64,000 bases of DNA. It comes from DATJPR01 sp035506295 (GTDB lineage Bacteria; Bacteroidota; Ignavibacteria; UBA10030; UBA6906). The DNA lies in NCBI GenBank assembly GCA_035506295.1, contig DATJPR010000044.1, forward strand, positions 9,376 to 73,375, in the 5' to 3' direction. Below the pieces are notes generated by a model. It ran no database searches, was not told the origin of the DNA, and saw only the letters and a program-made list of their open reading frames with translations. A program made the position numbers and the translations under genes. How positions within the stretch are numbered: the first letter of the stretch is position 1; each line of letters opens with the position of its first letter. This document shows positions 52,078 to 60,437 of the stretch, in pieces.

Positions 52078-53127
52078 ATGCGCGTTCTGGTCACCGGCCA
52101 CTGCGGCTATATCGGCACCGTCATGGTCCCGATGCTTCTCGAAGACGGCCATGAGGTCGTCGGCTTCGATAGCGACCTGTTCGAGGATTCCACCTTCGGC
52201 GACGGCATCGTCGATGTCCCGACCATCCGGAAGGACATCCGCGACGCGACGGTCGATGACGTCAAAGGGTTCGACGCGGTCATCCATCTCGCCGGGTTGT
52301 CCAATGACCCGCTGGGAGATTTGAACCCTCAGCTGACCTATGAAATCAACCACCTCGCCTCCGTTCGTCTTGCCTCGCTCGCGAAGGACGCAGGCGTGCC
52401 GCGGTTTATTTTTTCCTCGTCCTGCAGCAATTACGGTGCGGGCGGCGAGAACCTTCTCAACGAAGAATCTCCCTTTAATCCGGTGACGCCGTACGGGATC
52501 TCGAAGGTGAAGGTGGAACAAGATGTGGCCAGGCTCGCCTCGCGGGATTTCTCGCCGACGTTTCTCCGGAACGCCACGGCCTATGGCGTATCGCCGCGGC
52601 TTCGGTTCGATCTGGTGCTCAACAACCTCGTCGCATGGGCGTTCACGACCGGAAAGGTGTTCATCAAGAGCGATGGAACGCCGTGGCGGCCGATTGTACA
52701 CATCGCGGACATCTCCCGCGCGTTCATCGCGGTGCTGAATGCCCCGCGCGACGTCGTGCACAACGTGGCATTCAATGTGGCCCGCAACGAAGACAACTAC
52801 CGGATCCGGGAACTCGCGGACATCGTGAAGGAGACCGTCCCGCACTGCACGATTGAATATGCAAAGGACGCCGGGCCGGACAAACGCTGCTACCGTGTCG
52901 ACAGCAGCAAGATTGCCCGCACCCTTTCTTCGTTCAAACCCGTGTGGAACGCCCGCAAAGGGGCGCAGGAACTTTTTGAAGCCTACAAGCGGATCGGATT
53001 GAAACTGGAGGATTTTGAGGGACCGAAGTTCAAGCGCATCGACCATATCAAGAAGCTCTTGAGCACGGGAAGGCTGAGCCCGGACCTCCGGTGGACTGCC
53101 ACGATGGAAAGCGCACCATCACACTAA
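52078..53127 (+). CDS. NAD(P)-dependent extended SDR (sugar-nucleotide epimerase/dehydratase family)
   Basis: 349 residues; ATG at 52078 with GGAGG upstream. Dinucleotide motif T6-GHCGYIG, VIHLAGLSNDP, FIFSSSCSNYG with the catalytic Ser, and the active-site pair Y139-GISK143. The usual extra catalytic residues of a 4,6-dehydratase cannot be confirmed. Context (directly after rfbF, before a C-methyltransferase) says it acts on a CDP-hexose intermediate as dehydratase, epimerase or reductase. No separate rfbG (CDP-glucose 4,6-dehydratase) or 3-dehydratase gene is in this window. Confidence 0.88.
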   Translation: MRVLVTGHCGYIGTVMVPMLLEDGHEVVGFDSDLFEDSTFGDGIVDVPTIRKDIRDATVDDVKGFDAVIHLAGLSNDPLGDLNPQLTYEINHLASVRLASLAKDAGVPRFIFSSSCSNYGAGGENLLNEESPFNPVTPYGISKVKVEQDVARLASRDFSPTFLRNATAYGVSPRLRFDLVLNNLVAWAFTTGKVFIKSDGTPWRPIVHIADISRAFIAVLNAPRDVVHNVAFNVARNEDNYRIRELADIVKETVPHCTIEYAKDAGPDKRCYRVDSSKIARTLSSFKPVWNARKGAQELFEAYKRIGLKLEDFEGPKFKRIDHIKKLLSTGRLSPDLRWTATMESAPSH

Positions 53128-53143
53128 GGACATCCATCTCTCT

Positions 53144-54382
53144 ATGAGCCAGACATCCATGCCTCCCTGCCGATCGTGCGGAGGCACCAATCTGCAGCTG
53201 ATTATTTCCTTCGGGAAAACCCCGCTCGCGGACGCGTTGGTCTGGGAAAAGGATCTCGAGAAGCCCGAGATTTTTGCCCAGCTCGACCTGGCGTTCTGTC
53301 CCGACTGCGCGCTGGTGCAGATCACGGAGTCGGTCGACCCCGAGATCCTCTTTTGCCGCGACTACCCGTACTTCTCTTCCGTGTCGCCGTCGCTGATGAA
53401 CCATTTCCGGCAGAGCGCGATCGATCTCATCGACCGGCGGCACCTCACGTCGTCGAGCCTGGTGATTGAGGCCGCAAGCAACGACGGCTACATGCTCAGA
53501 CCGTTCGCGGAAAAGGGTGTTCCCGTCCTGGGGATCGATCCTGCCGACGGCCCGGCGAAGATCGCCATCGAAGCGGGGATCCCCACGCTGAATACCTTCT
53601 TCACCGTCCAGCTCGCGAAGGAGCTGAAGGAGAAGAAAGGAAAGGCTGCGGACGTGTTCCTCGCGAACAACGTTCTCGCCCATGTTCCCGATCTCAACGG
53701 GTTCGTGGACGGGATCAAGACCCTGTTGAAGCCGAACGGCGTCGCCGTCATCGAAGCGCCGTACCTGCTCGACCTTGTCGACCATTGCGAATTCGACACC
53801 ATCTACCATCAGCACCTCTGCTATTTTTCGGTGACAGCGCTCGACCGGCTGTTCCGGCGGCACGGGCTGTTCCTCAACGACATTGTTCAGACGAGCGTGC
53901 ACGGCGGCTCCCTCAGGCTCTTTGTCGAACCTTCGGAAAATGTTGGCCCCGCCGTGAAAAAGCTCCTTGCGAACGAGCACAGGCTTGGCGCAGATACGCT
54001 CGCCTACTACTCGGACTTTGCGCGTCGCGTCGCGGAGATCAAGACGGGCGTGCAGAAGATCCTCAAAGACCTCAAAGCCCAGGGGAAGCGGATCGTCGGG
54101 TATGGCGCCGCCGCGAAAGCGGCCACCATGCTCGCGTACGTCGGCATCGACAGGACACTCCTCGACTACGTCGCGGACTTGAACAAATTCAAACATGGAC
54201 GATACATGGGAGGGAACCATCTGCTGATCGTCCCTCCTTCGAGGATCGTCGAAGACGTTCCGGATTATGTGTTGATCCTTGCCTGGAATTTCGCGGAGGA
54301 GATTATGAAGCAGCTCCAGGCATACCGTGATAAAGGGGGAAAATTCATTATTCCTATTCCGACGCCGGTCATCCGGCCGTAA
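53144..54382 (+). CDS. Sugar C-methyltransferase-like SAM methyltransferase (zinc-binding N-terminal domain)
   Basis: 412 residues in three parts: an N-terminal zinc-binding domain with C9-x2-C12 and C52-x2-C55, a SAM-binding domain with VIEAASNDGYML (107-118) and NNVLAHVPDL, and a C-terminal domain with IVGYGAAAKAATMLAYVG and LILAWNFAEEIM. The same order is seen in TylC3/NovU-type sugar C-methyltransferases, which methylate a carbon of a keto-deoxysugar nucleotide. The His-rich YHQHLCYFS block around 222-230 matches the catalytic region of that group. With rfbF and the SDR it would form a C-methyl-branched CDP sugar. A strong terminator follows. Confidence 0.9.
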   Translation: MSQTSMPPCRSCGGTNLQLIISFGKTPLADALVWEKDLEKPEIFAQLDLAFCPDCALVQITESVDPEILFCRDYPYFSSVSPSLMNHFRQSAIDLIDRRHLTSSSLVIEAASNDGYMLRPFAEKGVPVLGIDPADGPAKIAIEAGIPTLNTFFTVQLAKELKEKKGKAADVFLANNVLAHVPDLNGFVDGIKTLLKPNGVAVIEAPYLLDLVDHCEFDTIYHQHLCYFSVTALDRLFRRHGLFLNDIVQTSVHGGSLRLFVEPSENVGPAVKKLLANEHRLGADTLAYYSDFARRVAEIKTGVQKILKDLKAQGKRIVGYGAAAKAATMLAYVGIDRTLLDYVADLNKFKHGRYMGGNHLLIVPPSRIVEDVPDYVLILAWNFAEEIMKQLQAYRDKGGKFIIPIPTPVIRP

Positions 54383-54430
54383 GAATCCTTGTCCGCACAC
54401 GGCCGCATTCAGTGGCGATGTGGTGGTTCC

Positions 54431-54465
54431 GACTCCGTCCTGGACGACAGGCGGAGTCTTTTTTT
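54431..54465 (+). terminator. Strong rho-independent terminator after the CDP-sugar module
   Basis: GACTCCG (54431-54437), a one-base bulge, CCTG, loop GACGA, CAGG, CGGAGTC (54452-54458), then seven T (54459-54465). The stem is 11 bp. It ends the unit begun at the promoter 49612-49643. Confidence 0.88.
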
Positions 54466-54662
54466 GATCGATGGGTATCTCTATATTGATGACGGTGTCT
54501 GGATCTGTGATTGCAGACACAGCGGTTCCCGGCGGCTTTTCGCAAGTTAATCTTCACTACTATCGAACGCTCAACGTGTCCTTCCCAACTTCGTCCAGCA
54601 ATGCGAACCATGCAGCCGACGTACAGAACAGACCGTCGTTGCTCCGAGACAGGCGCGGCACG

Positions 54663-55574
54663 ATGAATGGACAGCCCTTGGTCTCGATCGGTGTCCCGGT
54701 CTACAACGCGGAGAATTTTCTCGGACAAGCCCTCGATTCATTGATTCATCAGACGTGGCCGAATCTTGAGATCATCATATCCGACAATGCTTCGACTGAT
54801 CGGACCGAAGAGATCTGCCGCAAGTATGCTTCGGGCGATCGCAGGGTGCAGTATCACCGCAATGCCGTGAACGTCGGGGCGGGGAGAAATTACAACATCG
54901 TCTTTGAACTCGCCCGCGGCGAATACTTCAAGTGGGCGGCGCACGACGACGTGTGCGCCCCGGGCTTCATCGAGCAATGTGTCCGGACGCTCGAGGAACA
55001 GCCTGACGTTGTCCTGGCGTTTCCGCAGATGATCGATATCGACGAAAACGGAGATCCGATTGCCGGCAAACCGATCAGCGACTTCCCGCGGAGTCTCCGC
55101 GGCTCGTCGGATGTTCCCCATCAACGATTCCGACTTCTCGTCCGGCTCGGCTACACGTGCGAGGAAGTCTTCGGCGTGATACGGACTGCGACCCTGAAGA
55201 AAACCCGGTTGATCCAGAGCTACACTGATTCGGATCGAACGTTGCTGGCGGAGCTCTCGCTCTATGGCCGTCTGGTGGAGGTTCCGGAGATGCTGTTCTA
55301 CCACCGGGTGCACAAGGGAATGTCGACGCAGATGTTCACGGACTGGCAGCGTCGCACGGCATGGTTCGATCCTTCGAAGGCGGGGAAGGCCGTGTTTCCT
55401 CTTTGGCGGCAATTTCGTGAGTATTGTTCGGCGATCATGCGATCGCCAGCCCCGATCAAGGACAAGACCTACTGCGTCCTCTACATGGGAAACTGGGTGC
55501 GTCGGCATCACCGGGACCTGTGGGATGAGCTCACACGCGGAATCCAACAGTGGCGGCGTGGAGGGCAATCATGA
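54663..55574 (+). CDS. Glycosyltransferase family 2 protein
   Basis: 303 residues from ATG 54663; earlier in-frame ATGs back to 54471 fall in non-protein-like sequence after the terminator. GT-A fold: LVSIGVPVYNAENFLGQAL (6-24), IIISDNASTDRTEEIC (37-52), NVGAGRNYNIVFELARGEYF, and A-H-D95-D96, the DxD-like metal site. The C-terminal half carries a conserved EVPEMLFYHRVHKGMST block found in GT2 enzymes of O-antigen loci. Specificity unknown. It overlaps the next GT2 gene by 4 bp. No clear promoter was found in the 280-bp gap before it. Confidence 0.92.
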   Translation: MNGQPLVSIGVPVYNAENFLGQALDSLIHQTWPNLEIIISDNASTDRTEEICRKYASGDRRVQYHRNAVNVGAGRNYNIVFELARGEYFKWAAHDDVCAPGFIEQCVRTLEEQPDVVLAFPQMIDIDENGDPIAGKPISDFPRSLRGSSDVPHQRFRLLVRLGYTCEEVFGVIRTATLKKTRLIQSYTDSDRTLLAELSLYGRLVEVPEMLFYHRVHKGMSTQMFTDWQRRTAWFDPSKAGKAVFPLWRQFREYCSAIMRSPAPIKDKTYCVLYMGNWVRRHHRDLWDELTRGIQQWRRGGQS

Positions 55575-56506
55575 TTCCGATAAGCGCTGTTATCCCGACT
55601 TACAACCGCGCGCCGATCCTTGGCAGGGCGATCGAAAGCGTGCTCAAGCAAACATGTCCTCCTGACGAAGTGATCGTCATCGACGATGGGTCAAAGGATG
55701 ATTCAGCGGCGGTCGCGGCAACGTTCGGCTCGCGCATCCGATATATCAGGCAGGAGAACGCAGGCGCCTCCGAGGCCCGAAATCGGGGAGTGCGATTGGC
55801 GGTCAACGAATGGATCGCTTTTCTCGACTCGGATGACATTTGGGTGGAGACCCATCTGGAGAGGATGTCTGCCGCCATCAGCGCGACCAACGGCCGGGCC
55901 CCCGTCTACTTCTCCGACATGGAACAGACACCTGAAGACGGCGGAGGGAGTCTGTGGGAGTCCATCGGATTTCATATCGCGCCCCCGTTTCAGTTTGTCG
56001 AAGACGCGTCGGACTGGGTCATGATGGATCGGCAGCCCACGATGCTTCAGTGCAGCGTCTTTCGGAAGGAAGCGTACGAGCAGGTCGGGGGCCTCTGGAA
56101 ACCGCTCTGGCTGACGCACGACACCCACCTGTTTCTCAAAGTGTGTCTGGGTGGGTCCGCATGTGCGGTTGCGGGATACGGTACGGTGCAGACAGCGGAT
56201 GACGCGACGGTCGGCAACCGATTGACCATCACGCACGGGAACAAAACGCGCGGCTACTGGTTTGAGACGGCTCTTCTGTGGAAAGATATTCTGGCTCATG
56301 CGCACCTGCACGCGCCGGGCGTTGTCCCTCGCGTGCGTGAACTCTACGCGAACGCCTACTGGAGCCTTGCGCGGCAGGATTGGAAATCGGGTAGAGTGTA
56401 CGCGTTGCCTGTGGACATCGCACGCGTTCTCAGCGTGATGCCGTCATTCCCGTTCACTCATTTTCCGAAGGCGTCGAACGGCCGCGCGACGAAACGTCCC
56501 GGCTGA
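55571..56506 (+). CDS. Glycosyltransferase family 2 protein
   Basis: 311 residues; ATG 55571 overlaps the previous stop (ATGA) and has GGAGGG upstream. GT-A fold: ISAVIPTYNRAPILGRAIES (4-23), IDDGSKDDS (37-45), QENAGASEARNRG, and FLDSDDIW with the DxD at 86-89. LTHDTHLFLKVCLGG resembles the acceptor-side ED/HD block. Specificity unknown. Its last 53 bp overlap the 3' end of the oppositely oriented glycosyltransferase gene. Confidence 0.92.
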   Translation: MIPISAVIPTYNRAPILGRAIESVLKQTCPPDEVIVIDDGSKDDSAAVAATFGSRIRYIRQENAGASEARNRGVRLAVNEWIAFLDSDDIWVETHLERMSAAISATNGRAPVYFSDMEQTPEDGGGSLWESIGFHIAPPFQFVEDASDWVMMDRQPTMLQCSVFRKEAYEQVGGLWKPLWLTHDTHLFLKVCLGGSACAVAGYGTVQTADDATVGNRLTITHGNKTRGYWFETALLWKDILAHAHLHAPGVVPRVRELYANAYWSLARQDWKSGRVYALPVDIARVLSVMPSFPFTHFPKASNGRATKRPG

Positions 56507-57497
56507 AGGAGTTCACGTGATTGATCAGCTCGCGCTCGTACGCGTCCCAGGAGTATTTCTCCTCTGCCGCGGCGCGTGCACGCGAGCCCATCGCCGATGT
56601 CGGGCCGCCGGTTCCATACGCTGTGGAAATTGCCTGGGTCAGACTGTCGACATCTAACGGCGTGTACCGAATGCCCGTGACGCCATCTTCGAAATACTGG
56701 CTGAGACTGGGATAGTCGGCATACACGACGACTTTGCCGAATTGCATTGCAGCAAGGGCGACCATCTGTCCGGACGAGCCGATGTCGGATGCCAGCGGTA
56801 CTACGACCGCCCTGGCCGATGCCATCAGTCGATGAAACTCCGCCGGCGGTGTGTCCAAGACAAGGGAGACATTCTGCGGGATCCGGAGCGGCAGAACCGT
56901 TGCGGCAGAACAGGCGACAAGGAACTTGATGTCCGGCATGCGCCCGGCGGCTTGAAAAAGAGATTCGTAGTCCCGGTTCGTGTGTCCCCCGGAAAACACC
57001 GTGTTGACCTGTGGGACCGATGAAGGATCCACCCCTTCGACCTTGCCAAGGCAGAAAGGGTAGTAGTGTACATCGATTGATGGGTTCAGCGAACGATAGT
57101 ACACGACTTCGTTCGGCGCGTTCACATAAATGCCCACACGCTGTCGGAGGAGCGATCGAACGATCAGCCGGACGAGGCTGCGTCGTGTTGCGGGATTGAC
57201 GAAGAAATTGAAAAGGTAGATGGAGACATCCCGTCGAAACAGCCGCCCGATCTTGCCCGCGATGAGCGCAGCATAGTGCGAGGACTGGCAGATGATCAAC
57301 GCCCCCTCGCTGCCGGAAAACACGAGGGAGAAGAGCCTAATGGAATTCGTGATCTGACGAAGTGCCCGCACCATCGTCCGGTGAAACAAGCTCCCGCGTG
57401 AGAGAGCGACATCTCTGATGACAACACGTTCTGCATGAAGGATATCGATAAGCTCGGGATAGTTTCTTTCATCATCGAGGACGAGGTACCTTTGCAT
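56454..57497 (-). CDS. Glycosyltransferase (GT4/GT1-like, GT-B fold), minus strand
   Basis: 347 residues, the only full-length minus-strand gene seen. ATG at 57497 is preceded by AGGAGG, so the longer frame (to 57602) is not needed. It starts MQRYLVLDDERNYPELIDIL; the C-terminal nucleotide-sugar half has VNTVFSGGHTNRDYESLFQAA, PDIKFLVACSA, ARAVVVPLASDIGSSGQMVALAAMQFGKVVVYADY and YFEDGVTGIRYTPLDVDSL. This is a clear GT-B donor-binding region though divergent from the other GT4 proteins here. It converges on and overlaps the preceding + strand gene, and diverges from the flippase gene. Specificity unknown. Confidence 0.85.
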   Translation of the reverse strand: MQRYLVLDDERNYPELIDILHAERVVIRDVALSRGSLFHRTMVRALRQITNSIRLFSLVFSGSEGALIICQSSHYAALIAGKIGRLFRRDVSIYLFNFFVNPATRRSLVRLIVRSLLRQRVGIYVNAPNEVVYYRSLNPSIDVHYYPFCLGKVEGVDPSSVPQVNTVFSGGHTNRDYESLFQAAGRMPDIKFLVACSAATVLPLRIPQNVSLVLDTPPAEFHRLMASARAVVVPLASDIGSSGQMVALAAMQFGKVVVYADYPSLSQYFEDGVTGIRYTPLDVDSLTQAISTAYGTGGPTSAMGSRARAAAEEKYSWDAYERELINHVNSFSRDVSSRGRSTPSENE

Positions 57498-57716
57498 TCT
57501 GCCTCCTGATGGATCGATGGCCGAAATCGGGAAATGAACAAGACCGTAGAACTTTCTGGATCGGATGATAGTACTCAATCGGGAGGGAAGGAGCAAGAGC
57601 ACGCGATGCGGCGGCCTGCGGACGAAGTTGGCCGAAGCGGGATGTGAACTCCTGACAGAAATGCGAGGCCTGATATCGGAGAGCTAAAAAACAAGACACT
57701 CAAGGGCAGCGTCATC

Positions 57717-59156
57717 ATGGGTGGCGCGACGATGTTTCTTCGCGTCGTCTCCATCGGCGCAAGCATCGTCCTTGCCCGGATCCTTGATCCAGGCGATTTC
57801 GGCGTGCTTGCCATGGCGGGGATCGTGCTCTCCACGACGAGCCTGTTTTCCGGCCTGGGCATGAACATGGCGGTCATTCAACGGCAGGAAGACCGGGGCG
57901 CGCTTGCGTACCAGGGATTTGTTGTCACGCTGATCTCCGGCGTTATCCTCCAGCTTGTTGTCGTGATCGGAGCGCCATGGTTTGCTCCACTTCTTGGCAG
58001 CAATGATGTCATCCCGATTCTGCGGTGGATGTCGTTTCTGATCCTCCTCGGCTCCCTCGTGAGCGTGCCCGAGGGGCTTCTTCAGAAAGACCTTCTGTTT
58101 GGCCGTCAAAGCTCGGCGATGGTCGCTGCGGAACTTCTGAATCTCGGACTCTCCATTGTGCTGGCCGTGATGGGGTTCGGTGTGTGGGCTTTGGTCTTCG
58201 GACCCGTCGCGAAGGCGTTTCTCTATCTCCTGCTCGTGTGGATCCTTTGCCCGGGATGGGATTGGCTCATCCCGAAACCGTGGAATCGCAGGCTCATGCG
58301 CGACATGCTTTCGTATGGTTCGAAGACAACCGGCGGAGGCTTGGTCTCGTTCTTCTATTCGATCATTGACAATCTCCTTGTCGGCAAGTTCATGGGGAAA
58401 ATAGCGTTGGGCTTTTACGCCAAGGCATACGATTTCAGCCTGAGGACCGTTGACGGGATCATCAATTTCGTCGGCGTCGTTCTCTTCCCCTCGTATGCAC
58501 AGCTCCAGGAAGACAAGGACCGACTCGCGAGGGCGTTCTTCAAGAGCCTGCGGTTTCTCTCCTTCTTCACCATCCCCATTGCTCTCGGGATGTTTATCGT
58601 TGCTCCCGAAATGATTACCATTCTTCTCGGGCAGAAATGGGTCCCGATGATTGCTGCGTTTCAGATCCTGACGTTTGTCGGTCTTGTGAAGCCTCTCTCG
58701 GGAACCACCGGAGCGCTTTTCGCCTCGACCGGGCATCCCGGTTACAATCTTCGGGCCGGCATCCTTCTGGTGATCGTGATGGTGCCGCTGATCTTTCTCT
58801 CTTTGAACCTCGGTCTTGGGATCCAGGGAGTCGCAGTGGCCGTGCTGGCGGCCCACGTTGTCGGGTTCGGATTCAATATGTTTCAGGTCCACCTGCTGCT
58901 GCCCGGCAAGGCAAAAGAGATGGTCGTCGCTCTGATTCCAGCGTTGTCGTGCGGCATCGCGATGGTTACGGCGGTGTTCTTCGTCAAAGAGCCGCTGTTT
59001 GCATTTGCCGGCGGTCGGCAGACGCTCGCTACGCTGTGCGCGATGATCGCGGTTGGAGCCGTGGTCTATACTGTGCCGCTAATCTTTATCCAGCGGCCGT
59101 TGGTTTGGGAAGTCGCTTCACTTGCATTTAAGAGATTTCGATCCCAGGAGGCCTGA
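57717..59156 (+). CDS. Polysaccharide flippase (Wzx/MATE-like, MVF superfamily)
   Basis: 479 residues with about 12-14 hydrophobic helices (GGATMFLRVVSIGASIVLARIL, FGVLAMAGIVLSTTSLFSGLG, FVVTLISGVILQLVVVI and so on). It contains the family blocks DPGDFGVLAMA, MLSYGSKTTGGGLVSFFYSIIDNLLVG and ALGFYAKAYDF. It moves lipid-linked repeat units across the inner membrane. The first ATG is 57717, but in-frame codons just before it read ELKNKTLKGSVI, matching the usual flippase N terminus. Translation may therefore start earlier, possibly at a rare ATC at 57675 with GAGG six bases upstream. Confidence 0.9.
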   Translation: MGGATMFLRVVSIGASIVLARILDPGDFGVLAMAGIVLSTTSLFSGLGMNMAVIQRQEDRGALAYQGFVVTLISGVILQLVVVIGAPWFAPLLGSNDVIPILRWMSFLILLGSLVSVPEGLLQKDLLFGRQSSAMVAAELLNLGLSIVLAVMGFGVWALVFGPVAKAFLYLLLVWILCPGWDWLIPKPWNRRLMRDMLSYGSKTTGGGLVSFFYSIIDNLLVGKFMGKIALGFYAKAYDFSLRTVDGIINFVGVVLFPSYAQLQEDKDRLARAFFKSLRFLSFFTIPIALGMFIVAPEMITILLGQKWVPMIAAFQILTFVGLVKPLSGTTGALFASTGHPGYNLRAGILLVIVMVPLIFLSLNLGLGIQGVAVAVLAAHVVGFGFNMFQVHLLLPGKAKEMVVALIPALSCGIAMVTAVFFVKEPLFAFAGGRQTLATLCAMIAVGAVVYTVPLIFIQRPLVWEVASLAFKRFRSQEA

Positions 59157-59180
59157 GCTCGTTCGCTCGGTCCTGCGGGC

Positions 59181-60437
59181 ATGAACGCGGATACACATCT
59201 GAAGAGAGGGCACATCGTGAAACAGCAACACCATTCTGCATGTCCATCCTGTGGCAATGGCACCATGGAGATCTTCTATGGGATTGAACAAGTACCGGTG
59301 CACAGTGTCCTTCTCATGGAGACGCGTGAACAAGCTCTGACGTACCACCGGGGCGATATCGCGTTGGGGTTCTGTCCGGCGTGCGGGTTTATGTCGAATG
59401 TCGTGTTCGACCCATCCGTCCACGAATACTCGTCGAAGTACGAAGAGACGCAGGGCTTTTCGGAAACGTTTCAGAGCTTTCATCGCGGACTGGCGCAGCG
59501 GTTGATCGATCGTTACGACCTGCACGGAAAATCGCTCATCGAAATCGGCTGCGGCAAGGGGGAGTTCCTCACCATGCTGTGCGAGATGGGCGGGAACACC
59601 GGCGTGGGGTTCGATCCGGCGTACATTAGTGAACGCAATACCAGCCCCGCTCGCGACCGGATGACGTTCATCAAAGACCTGTACTCCGAAAAGTACACGT
59701 CGTACCACGGCGACTTCGTATGCTGTAAGATGACGCTGGAGCATATCCACAACGTCGCGGAATTCATGAGCACCGTCCGACGGTCCATCGGCGACCGCAG
59801 GGAGACGATCGTCTTCTTTCAGATACCCGACATGAAGCGGATTCTCGAAGAAGATGCGTTCTGGGACATCTATTACGAGCATTGTTCGTACTTCACGCAA
59901 GGGTCTCTGGCGAGACTGTTCCGACGGACGGGCTTCGATGTCGTCGATCTTGGGACGGAATATGACGGGCAATACCTCATGATCGAGGCACGCCCGGGCA
60001 CAGGGACAGGGACACCGGCCCTCGCGCAGGAGAACGATCTGCAAGCGACCACCGAGGCGGTTCGCAAGTTTTCCGCATCCATCGATCGCACCATCAGTCT
60101 ATGGCGAAAGCGTCTGACCGCCTACGAGAAGGAGAACAAGCGTGTGGTGATCTGGGGTGGCGGGTCGAAAGGCGTGGCGTTTCTGACGAAACTCAATGTG
60201 CGGGATCAGATCCAGTACGCGGTCGATATCAACCCCTACAAAAAGGGGACGTTCATGGCGGGGACCGGTCAGGAAATCGTGCTCCCCGGCTTCCTCACCA
60301 CCTACAAACCGGACGTCGTGATCGTGATGAACCCGATCTACCTTGGAGAAATCGGTCAGGACCTCAAGCGCCTCGGCCTTGCGCCACAGGTCATTCCTAT
60401 CGTGGAAGATGAACAACTTCCGGGAGGAAATGCGTGA
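59181..60437 (+). CDS. Sugar C-methyltransferase-like SAM methyltransferase, first tandem copy
   Basis: 418 residues. N-terminal zinc-binding domain C21-x2-C24 ... C65-x2-C68, SAM motif IEIGCGKGEFL (120-130), TLEHIHNVAEFM, YEHCSYFTQGSLARLF, then a C-terminal domain with VVIWGGGSKGVAFLTKL and AVDINPYKKG. This is the zinc / SAM / C-terminal architecture of sugar C-methyltransferases and related enzymes. A GTG at 59217 has a better ribosome site (GAGAGGG, 6 bases) and may be the true start. It is clearly paralogous to the next gene, which it overlaps by one base, and more distantly to the enzyme at 53144. Substrate unknown. Confidence 0.87.
   Translation: MNADTHLKRGHIVKQQHHSACPSCGNGTMEIFYGIEQVPVHSVLLMETREQALTYHRGDIALGFCPACGFMSNVVFDPSVHEYSSKYEETQGFSETFQSFHRGLAQRLIDRYDLHGKSLIEIGCGKGEFLTMLCEMGGNTGVGFDPAYISERNTSPARDRMTFIKDLYSEKYTSYHGDFVCCKMTLEHIHNVAEFMSTVRRSIGDRRETIVFFQIPDMKRILEEDAFWDIYYEHCSYFTQGSLARLFRRTGFDVVDLGTEYDGQYLMIEARPGTGTGTPALAQENDLQATTEAVRKFSASIDRTISLWRKRLTAYEKENKRVVIWGGGSKGVAFLTKLNVRDQIQYAVDINPYKKGTFMAGTGQEIVLPGFLTTYKPDVVIVMNPIYLGEIGQDLKRLGLAPQVIPIVEDEQLPGGNA

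Noticed and set aside
54471..54662. Upstream extension of the GT2 gene to 54471
   Set aside because: Starts immediately after a strong terminator and has no family similarity; the GT2 fold begins at the ATG 54663.
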